DNA of 64,000 nucleotides from Cladosporium sp. IMV 00045 (lineage: Eukaryota; Ascomycota; Dothideomycetes; Cladosporiales; Cladosporiaceae). Shown here in pieces: positions 56,572 through 64,000 of the stretch. Position numbers and translations under genes: made by a program. Under the pieces are notes generated by a model that did not search any database, was not told the origin of the DNA, and saw only the letters and a program-made list of their open reading frames with translations. The stretch is from assembly GCA_001931905.2 (NCBI GenBank), contig MSJI02000764.1, forward strand, positions 1-64,000, in the 5' to 3' direction. Every line of letters starts with the position of its first letter. Within the stretch, counting starts at the first letter, position 1.

Positions 56572-58613
56572 ATGTCTGCCCAGGGTGTCGTCGACGCCGT
56601 CAAGGACGGCGTCCAGCAAGTCGCCGACAAGCTGCAGGAAGCCACCGTCGGTGACAACACCGCCGCCGCCAGCAACGAGACCAAGCCCCAGACTCTGCTC
56701 GACGAGGTCACTGGCGAGTACGTCAGCAAGAGCGAGCTGAAGAAGAGGCAGAAGAACAGACAGAAGGAGGTTGAGAAGGCCAAGAAGGACGCCACCAGAC
56801 AGGCTCCTCCTCCCCCCAAGAAGAAGGCGGCCGCCGACGATGAGGCTCAATTGAACCCGAACGTGAGTGGATATTCTGGATATTATGAGCCTATGAGTTG
56901 GTCATTACATCGAAAGAGCGCACTGCTAACAGACGTAGCAATACTTCGAGATCCGCAGCCGTAAGATCAAGCAGCTCAAGGACACCAAGCAGCCCTTCTC
57001 CCCATACCCGCACAAGTTCCATGTCAACTACGACCTCAACAACCTCGAGAAGGAATATGGCCACCTCAAGAAGGGCGAGCTTGTCAGGGAGAAGGAGATC
57101 AGCATTGCTTGCCGTGTCTACAACATCCGCACATCTGGCGAGAACCTGCGCTTCTACGAGGTTTCCTGCGACGGCGCCGAGTGCCAGATTATGGCCACCA
57201 ACCATGAGAACACTTCCAGCTTGCCTTTCTCCGTGCAGCACGAGGAGCTGAGGAGAGGCGACATCATTGGCGTCAAGGGTTTCCCCGGAAAGACCAACCC
57301 CAGCCGTGAGAGCAACCCCGGTGAGCTCTCCATCTTCGCCCAGGAGACCACTCTCCTCGCACCCTGCCTTCACCAGATCCCCTCCGAGCACTACGGCTTC
57401 AAGGACAAGGAGGAGAGACACAGGAACCGTCATCTCGACCTGATCATGAACAAGCGCACCCGCGACACCTTCATCAAGCGCTCCCAGATCGTCAGATACA
57501 TCCGCAACTACTTCGACAACAACGGCTTCTACGAGGTCGAGACTCCCGTTCTGCAGAAGAACGCCGGTGGTGCTACCGCCAAGCCTTTCTTCACCCACCA
57601 CAACGACCTGAACATGACTCTCGCCCTCCGCATCGCCACCGAGCTTCCCCTCAAGCAGCTGGTCGTCGGTGGTATCCACAAGGTCTACGAGCTTGGCCGT
57701 GTCTTCCGCAACGAGGGCATTGACCTCACCCACAACCCCGAATTCACCACTTGCGAGTACTACGAGGCGTTCGCCGACGTCTACGACGTGATGAACCGCA
57801 CCGAGGACCTGGTCGAGGGCCTCGTCAAGACCGTCTGCGGCAGCCTCCAGACCCAATTTCACACACAAACCGGCGAGGTCTACGACGTCAACTGGGCCAA
57901 GCCCTGGAAGCGCGTCGAGATGATCCCCGCGCTCGAGGAGGCCTGCGGCGAGAAGTTCCCTCCCGGCGACACCATGCACACGCAGGAGTTCAACGAGTTC
58001 CTGCAGCGCATGCTCAAGAAGACGGGCCTGGAGTGCACTCCCCCGCTCACCAACGCGCGCATGCTCGACACCATGGTCGGCGAGTTCATCGAGGAGAAGT
58101 GCATCAACCCGACCTTCATCACTGGCCACCCGGAGATCATGTCTCCGCTGGCCAAGTACGACCGCGTCAACGCCGGGCTGTGCGAGCGCTTCGAGGCCTT
58201 CGTGTGCAAGAAGGAGATCGTCAACGCGTACACGGAGCTGAACGACCCCTTCGACCAGCGCCTGCGCTTCGAGGAGCAGGCCGCGCAGAAGGCGCAGGGC
58301 GACGACGAGGCCCAGGTCCTCGATGAGGCTTTCCTCACCGCTATGGAGTACGGTCTGCCGCCCACCGGTGGCTGGGGTATGGGCATCGACCGTATGGTCA
58401 TGTTCCTCACCGACAACTACAGCATTAAGGAGGCGCTCACTTTCCCTTTCATGAAGGACGACAACAACGCTCCCAAGCCCAAGGCTGCTGAGGTTACGGA
58501 TGTTACGCCTGCCCCTGTTGAGGGTGTTAGTAAGTTATCTTGACTTGACTTGGTAGAATGTTGAAATTCTTTGAACTTCCTGGCTGACTTCACTCCCCGC
58601 AGCCCATAAGTAA
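56572..58613 (+). CDS. KRS1: Lysyl-tRNA synthetase, cytoplasmic (class II)
   Basis: Model: join(56572..56862, 56939..58529, 58603..58613), 630 residues; the last exon is 11 nt and gives the ending GVTHK. The N-terminus has a Lys-rich amphipathic extension ('KSELKKRQKNRQKEVEKAKK') typical of eukaryotic LysRS and used in tRNA binding. An OB-fold anticodon-binding domain spans about residues 150-260 ('EKEISIACRVYNIRTSGENL'). The class II catalytic core follows: 'RHLDLIMNKRTRDTFIKRSQ', motif 2 'GRVFRNEGIDLTHNPEFTTC' and motif 3 'GWGMGIDRMVMFLTDN'. The enzyme charges tRNA-Lys with lysine in an ATP-dependent two-step reaction. No mitochondrial targeting peptide is obvious at this start. Confidence 0.94.
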
Positions 58614-59142
58614 ATCACGCCAATCGGAGCGAAACGAAGACCACGGACACGCATGAATGGCTTGATGCATTTGGATCATTGAAGAGAGTCTTCAGCGCTG
58701 GCTTGCGGCACGCTAGAAGCCCGAGTGAGCTCCGGCTATGTGTGGTATAGACGTCTGAGATAGAACAAGACCACCTACTTCCCACAAAAAGCATCCGCTT
58801 GCTACAAGCCACAATACCTGATATACAACTACAAAATGACAAGACATGATCACTTTATTCCCAACAACCGACTTTTCCCTCGTAGATCGTGTGTTCTGTC
58901 TCAAGACCCTTGCTGTCATTTCTACGTTCTATGTAGTATTCATATTCACGATGCGTGCTCGTACCGCATCTTACTTTCTTTCTTGAGTATCAGACATGCC
59001 CGCCTTATCCCAAAACACCATATCAACCAAAAGGCAAAAGTCAGATCGCTGGATAAATGACAGAGACGCAACGGAGAAGAATCTCACTTCCCTTCGTCCC
59101 CGTCTCCCTCCTCTTCACCCCCTCCCCCAACCTCCCCACCCC
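58614..59142. other. Convergent intergenic region
   Basis: A 529-bp region between two converging genes, so two 3' UTRs are expected. No gene or structured RNA was recognised. Confidence 0.5.
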
Positions 59143-61461
59143 CTAATAAAACTCCGGCAACCCATCAAACTGCGGGATCTCCGAACTGCAATTAAACTCC
59201 CTCGCATACGCCTTCTCCGGCAAAATCCCTGCTTTCAGCCCCGCCTGGTAGTTCCACTGAGGCGCCTTCTCCGCCTTCCACGTCCAGTAAAACCAGCCCC
59301 AGCCCTGCTCGAAAGAGTGCATCTGCGCCTCCGCGAACATCTGCAGAAACTCCCTGTACTCATCACTATAATCGCTGGGATCCGCGTTCGCGCCGTCGCA
59401 TGAACACCCGTCCGTCGGACACGTGGGCTCGAGGACGCTGCCGCTCGCTTTGCCGCCTGGTGTGCTGACCATGTTCAGCGTTCCCTCCCAGCGGCTGCCG
59501 ACGCCCACGTTGTTCAAATACTGCGTGCAATCCGTGTCGGCCTGGGACCACTCGCCGCAAAGCGTGGGCCCAAACCCGGTCGTTTTGTCCTGCGACCTCA
59601 ACGCCTGCTTGGTCCACGCGCCGCAGGCGAAATTCACTTTGTCGTGATGGTTCAGCACGATCTGGTCGACGTTGAAGATGACGTACTGGTGCACGTCGAG
59701 GAGGAGGTTTTTCTTGTCCTGCAGTTCGCCCTGCCAGTTGTCGAGGCCCATGAAGCCGTCGCCGAAAATCACAATGCCCGTGAAATTGTTCGCTTGGATC
59801 GCGTCGACGGCTTTGCTTGTCCAGGCTATGACGCGCTCGGGGTCCAGTTCCACCATGCGCGGCTCGTTGACGAGCCCGTACATGGTGACGAGGTTTTTGT
59901 AGCGGGGCTGCGTGAAGAAGGCGGAGACTTGCTTGTGCACGTCGATGGTGCGGTCGCCGTTCAAGTCGCCGTCGGTGCCGTTGAGCCAGTTCGCTTGGCC
60001 CTGGCGGCCGCTGTGGTTCCAGCCGTTTTGGGAGCCGGGGGCGCCGTGCAGGTCGAGGTTGACGCGCAGGCCGTGTTTGCGGCACCATTCGATGGCGCGC
60101 AGGAGGTAGCGCCAGGACACTTTGGGGACGTACGGGTCGCCTTCGTAGGTCGTCACCGCCCAGTAGGAGTAGGGGATGCGTACGTGGTCGATTCCGGCTG
60201 CTTGGATGTCGATTAGGTCTTGTTCGGAGATGAATTTCGAGTAGTGTTCTTCCAGGGTCGATTTTGCGCGTGAGGGGCCGAGGTTTTCGGTTAAGGTCCA
60301 TTCGTCTACTACGCCGTCGCGGCTGCTGTAGCTGTCGAAGAAGGAGGGTGTGATCCACGGTTCGATGCTTAGCCAGCCTCCCAGGTTGACGCCGCGGATG
60401 GGCATGGTGCCGTACTCGAACTTCTTGTTGAGGGGAGGCACGTTTTCGTTGCATTGTGTCGAGTCGTCCCATGTGGCGTTTAGTCCCATGACGGGCAGTC
60501 CGCCCACCGTTTCGTCGGTGTAAGTGACGTTGAAATCGTACGTGTCGTACCACGAGAACGGATCGAGTTCTGTTCCCTTGGCACTTTCCGGTATGTCGTC
60601 TTCCAAAATGCTGTCCAGATTGCTGTTGGCGGGTTTGCTGGAGTCGGAGGAGGATGATGAAGATCCACTTCCACTACTGCTGTCGTCGTCGTCTGAATTC
60701 TTTCCACCAACAACCACTCCTACCGGTATGGCAATTGCCAAGATCACAATCACAACCGCAACACCGATCAGTATCTTCTTCCACTTTTTCTTCTTCCTCT
60801 CCCTCTCAGGATCGTAATCAGAATCACTCCCCCCATCCCTCAACCTCGCATCTTCCTTATAATAAGCCTTCTCACTATATTGACTATCCCTCCCCCTCTC
60901 CAACGCCTGCCCACTCACAACCCTCCCCCCGCCCCCTCCTCTTATCCCACGAACCCCACCGCCTTCACTCTCCCTCCTCGCCCTCCTCCGATCATAAATC
61001 AACCCATCCATCTCCTCCCCACCCCTCCCTTCCTCCTCTCTCCTCCTCCTCTTCCTCTCCCCACGCTCCGCCCTCCTCCTCTCCCTCTCCTCATCCCTCT
61101 CCCTCTCATAAGCCCTCCTCCCACCCCTCCCAGGCCCAGCATAAACATCCCCCTCCCCCCGTCCGGCATTCGCCCTATCCAACTCCGCAAGTTGCGCAGA
61201 GGAAAACCCCGTGTTCTGACTCCTGCTGTGTTCCGAGTCCGCAGCCTCTTGTTGCCGCCTCTCTCTCTCCCGTCGTCTCCTCTCCCGCCGCGCGGCCGCT
61301 TCGCGCTCTTCGTCTTCGTCCGCGTACCGCGAGCGCTCGCGGTGCCGTCTTTGAGGCGGTAAGTCGCCGTTGCTGTCGATGCGCTGGTGGGTGCGGCGGC
61401 GTCGTTCGCGCCGTTGTTCGCGCTCGCGAGGGTCGCGCGAGTATTCGGATTGGGGGGGCAT
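59143..61461 (-). CDS. Type II membrane exo-1,3-beta-glucanase (GH5, exgD-like)
   Basis: A single exon of 772 residues. The N-terminal ~228 residues are cytosolic, extremely Arg/Glu-rich and low-complexity. A transmembrane anchor lies at about 229-251 ('ILIGVAVVIVILAIAIPVGV', preceded by a Lys cluster). A Ser/Asp linker and an extracellular GH5 domain follow: 'RGVNLGGWLSIEPWITPSFF', 'IDHVRIPYSYWAV', 'LDLHGAPGSQNGWNHSGRQG'. The acid/base Glu is in 'YGLVNEPRM' (about 532) and the nucleophile Glu in 'LCGEWSQADTDC' (about 637). The enzyme releases glucose from cell-wall beta-1,3-glucan and acts at the cell surface. Length and membrane anchoring match the Aspergillus ExgD subgroup rather than the secreted ExgA type. 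Confidence 0.92.
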   Translation of the reverse strand: MPPQSEYSRDPREREQRRERRRRTHQRIDSNGDLPPQRRHRERSRYADEDEEREAAARRERRRRERERRQQEAADSEHSRSQNTGFSSAQLAELDRANAGRGEGDVYAGPGRGGRRAYERERDEERERRRAERGERKRRRREEEGRGGEEMDGLIYDRRRARRESEGGGVRGIRGGGGGRVVSGQALERGRDSQYSEKAYYKEDARLRDGGSDSDYDPERERKKKKWKKILIGVAVVIVILAIAIPVGVVVGGKNSDDDDSSSGSGSSSSSSDSSKPANSNLDSILEDDIPESAKGTELDPFSWYDTYDFNVTYTDETVGGLPVMGLNATWDDSTQCNENVPPLNKKFEYGTMPIRGVNLGGWLSIEPWITPSFFDSYSSRDGVVDEWTLTENLGPSRAKSTLEEHYSKFISEQDLIDIQAAGIDHVRIPYSYWAVTTYEGDPYVPKVSWRYLLRAIEWCRKHGLRVNLDLHGAPGSQNGWNHSGRQGQANWLNGTDGDLNGDRTIDVHKQVSAFFTQPRYKNLVTMYGLVNEPRMVELDPERVIAWTSKAVDAIQANNFTGIVIFGDGFMGLDNWQGELQDKKNLLLDVHQYVIFNVDQIVLNHHDKVNFACGAWTKQALRSQDKTTGFGPTLCGEWSQADTDCTQYLNNVGVGSRWEGTLNMVSTPGGKASGSVLEPTCPTDGCSCDGANADPSDYSDEYREFLQMFAEAQMHSFEQGWGWFYWTWKAEKAPQWNYQAGLKAGILPEKAYAREFNCSSEIPQFDGLPEFY

Positions 61462-62333
61462 GGTTGCCTCAGATCCTTGTGGCTTATTAAGGGCGTTGTG
61501 GGAGGTGTGTGCGTGTTGGGGTGTTATGGAAGCATTCCAGCGAAGTTTCTGTGTTTCCGAGGCCGTGGATTTGGATAATGGGGATTTTTATTCCAGACCC
61601 GGGGTTTATTATTTTACTAGGTATTCCTAGTTTATTAGAGATCCTGTGAGGCGCAGTTTGGGCCGCGGTTGATTGAACCAAGTCCGGCGTTGCGAAGGGC
61701 AACGCGCTGCGCCGAGATAGGTCCTGGAGAGGGCTTTGGACACTGCCACGTCTTTTAGATCGGAATCGTAGGATGTAATTTTTGTTTTTCTCTTTTTATT
61801 ATAGGATAGATGGGCTTGGGGCTAAGCTCTTGTGTTCTTTTATCACGACTTGGCTGGGTTGGAGGGTGGGTACGTAATGTTGTTGACGGTACATACATGT
61901 AGGTGGTCGGTGGTTGGGTTGTGACGTGGGCTTCGTGTTTTGTTGTGGGCTGCCCGGCCCATTGATGTTGTCACTACGTAGAACTGAGAGATACATGTAT
62001 GATTCTCACGCTACACGTTTTTCGCTTTGAAGATACATGATAATATCAGTTCGTTCGTGTTTCGTTCTCTATGTCTCGATCTGTCTGTAGTTTGAAAAGG
62101 CAATGCCTCAGCAAGCACCTCGGAAAAGATCGCCAAACCCCGACTCCCTCGTCTCATCGTAGATGTCGTCGTAATGCGTCTCGCACTCCGACACGTCTAT
62201 CTCTGCTAAATTACAGAACGCCGTGAAGAAAAAACAATCGTAACGGCCAAGCACCATCTCAAACACTTAACAGCAGTAGAAGCCAACCCACGAACACTCC
62301 ACCCCAAACATCCACCACCAGCACTCCCCATCA
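61462..62333. other. Gene-free spacer
   Basis: It holds the promoter side of the glucanase gene and the 3' flank of the SDR-like gene. Only short ORFs without domains were seen. Confidence 0.4.
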
Positions 62334-62896
62334 TCAACCCCCCACTCTCCTCTCCAACTCCTCCCTCAACCTCCCCTCACACTCCTTCCCCTGCTCGCCC
62401 ACAAACTCCGCATAAGCGAGCAACTGCTCCCGTTCCGCCTGCGTGAGTTGCTCCACAGGTTTCCGCAGAATTTCCCCTTTGCCGTCGACGACCATGTCGA
62501 CTCTGCCGTGCTTTGCCAGGACGTCCGCGAAAAGGGCGTCGATTTCCGAGGGGGTGGAGATGGGGGTCGTGTGCATTGTTGTGAGGATGGAGGGGTGGTT
62601 GGTGGTGAGGGATGAGAGGAGGGTGGTTGTTGTTGTGGAGGTGGGTCTGTTGGAGGAGTTGTAGTGGAGGGCTAGGTGGGTGCCGTGGGAGGCGAGGGTT
62701 GTTGCGGTTTCTATGTAGAAATCATGGGATATTAGTCTGGTTTTATCGAAGAAGCTGAATGGATTGTCATTTTGATTTTCGAGGAAAGTCTGTTGTACCT
62801 ACCGGCACTTGCGGGTGAAGATGCTTCGAGGATTAGAGCCACTTGGTCCCGATAGTCTGGAGAGTTGGTGGTCGGTGGATCATTGCCTTTCGTCAT
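62334..62896 (-). CDS. Short, degenerate SDR-like protein
   Basis: Model: complement(join(62334..62710, 62803..62896)), 156 residues, one 92-nt intron, frame closed. 'DYRDQVALILEASSPASAET' followed by 'ATTLASHGTHLALHYNSSN' aligns with the start of a short-chain dehydrogenase/reductase Rossmann fold. 'SEIDALFADVLAKHGRVDMV' is the usual segment before the NNAG strand. The cofactor loop TGxxxGxG is replaced by LEASSPAS, NNAG by DGKG, and the whole catalytic half (Ser, Tyr-x3-Lys) is missing; the end is a charged helix. It should be catalytically dead. It could be a domesticated fragment, or a pseudogene that has kept its frame by chance. Confidence 0.6.
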
Positions 62897-64000
62897 GGAC
62901 ACTGCTAGGTAGTGATTTTATATATTGAAACTTCCTGTGTGACGGCGTAGAGAATGTTGCAGGGTTCAGGCTACACGCTCTTATCGAGAGAAACGCCTAC
63001 GCAATCTGAAAGTGAACCATGGATATAGAAAGGGCATGCTCTTACTCCATCGCGTTCAGGCGACCAGCAAACAAACCCAACGGCGACTCCATTGGTTCAG
63101 CTAGCTGGTCCATTGGTTTGTTTTTGCTATGACGCCCAAAAGTCATGTCAAAATGCAAGTTGAGTTTGAAACCAGAAAGGTCTTTCCCTGTTCGGTAGAA
63201 GCACTCCCAAACACAGTTAGGAGGGAAAGTCACTTGGCCTGCAGCTTTGAGCGTGGAGGTGGAGTTCTGTTTCCAACCGTCGGCCGGGTCGGTAGTTTTG
63301 AGCCATCGCAGTGCTGCAAGAGGGATCTCAGAGGTCTTCCATTTCTCTCTCTCTCTCTCTCGACATTGTGACGATCAGCTGGTAGCATGCGCGACGTTCC
63401 ATCACCTTGTGAGGATGGATGTTGGCTGCTGCTGCTGCTGCTGCATAGATTGCGAGCTGTTTTGGGCCATCACACTTCCCTCTTGGACGTGCTGTGCGCT
63501 TTTGCATGGCGTCGTTGCAGACCGCTTCGTGACAAGGCAGCAATGAATTGCCGAAGCGTGTCCGGAGCGTCCTTGATATTTATCGTGTCGTTAATGCAGG
63601 CTCTGACTTAAGTTGTTATCCTTTTCTATCCTTGAGGCTGACTGAACAGCGGGAGAAGCCGTTGATCTGTTCATCACGCGGTCGAAACAACTCAAAGGGA
63701 AGGCTTGAGCAGGTCGCCGCCAACAGTGGAGAAATCGTAGGTAGGGCTGCGGGACAACGGTACGGCTATGTCTGCAACGGTACAGTCTTTCGAGACCGCC
63801 TATTAGCTTCTCTTTGCAAGCGAATGTTCGCAGCTAAGCGAGTTGAAGGCTTGCTGGTGCTACACAGCGATACTTGTTGCAGTGAGAGACGCATCGATGA
63901 TCTTCAGACTCGTACGATACGTGGATGTTGTCATCGTCTACACCTCAGCAGGTATGAATGTCTTCCAAAACCTCCTCGTAGTGGCGAGAAGATGGCCTGA
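62897..64000. other. No supportable gene to the window end
   Basis: Contains a CT run at about 63343-63361 and a CTG run at about 63426-63443. The plus-strand ORF at 63548-64000 (150 codons, ending exactly at the window edge) shows no recognisable domain. Confidence 0.4.

Noticed and set aside
56891..58129. 412-codon minus-strand ORF
   Set aside because: Antisense shadow of lysyl-tRNA synthetase; Leu/Val/Glu/Asp-rich as expected for the reverse complement of biased codons.
59366..60553. 395-codon minus-strand ORF
   Set aside because: It is an out-of-frame shadow of the glucanase GH5 domain, caused by GC-rich codon use.
60654..61490. 278-codon plus-strand ORF rich in Pro/Ser
   Set aside because: It is the antisense of the Arg/Glu-rich N-terminal region of the exgD-like glucanase; the bias produces an open frame by chance.
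1..64000. CRISPR arrays, operons and bacterial-type ribosome binding sites
   Set aside because: The window is eukaryotic nuclear DNA; no regularly spaced direct repeats were seen.

Overview
The window is nuclear DNA of a filamentous ascomycete (Pezizomycotina). Reasons: short introns (about 47-100 nt) with GTATGT/GTGAGT-type donors and CTAAC-like branch points, fungus-restricted families (HeLo-like STAND N-terminal domain, DUF6536, DUF1752/DUF3295, exgD-type glucanase), and a dispersed single 5S rRNA gene. A dothideomycete is plausible but is inference. Gene structures were rebuilt by hand from splice signals; every multi-exon model given closes in frame from start to stop.

Layout. 1-4.8 kb: 3' part of a Mam3/CNNM-type CBS protein, then a DUF2786 protein. 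5-16.6 kb: an accessory block with a HeLo-like/ankyrin protein, an AAA-ATPase lid fragment, a 5S rRNA fragment, an intact five-exon patatin-like phospholipase, a real 5S rRNA gene, a NACHT-ankyrin NLR broken by a one-base frameshift at Walker B, and a decayed DUF6536 membrane-protein gene meeting the NLR tail-to-tail. 17.7-24.3 kb: a secreted GMC oxidoreductase and a ten-exon CCCH-RWD-CHY zinc-finger protein that uses an 8-nt microexon. 27.8-29.6 kb: a DUF1752/DUF3295 regulatory-type protein.

29.6-52.6 kb has no convincing gene apart from a truncated CCT5 copy. It is two diverged versions of the same ~10-11 kb non-coding region, separated by fixed 20-N gaps (40498-40517 and 51987-52006). The middle piece (40518-51986) overlaps the left piece from 30208 onward and the right piece up to 53203. 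That is the pattern expected when an alternative haplotype or homeologous contig is scaffolded in tandem, rather than a simple biological tandem duplication.

52.6-61.5 kb is a compact housekeeping block: CCT5 (chaperonin epsilon) divergent from an HP1-type chromodomain protein, lysyl-tRNA synthetase, and a convergent type II membrane exo-1,3-beta-glucanase. The last 2.5 kb holds a small degenerate SDR-like gene and no other supportable gene.

The most interesting items are the NLR/patatin/HeLo-like island with its gene relics, the conserved gene-free block present in two diverged versions, and the 8-nt microexon that completes a zinc-binding CxxC pair.
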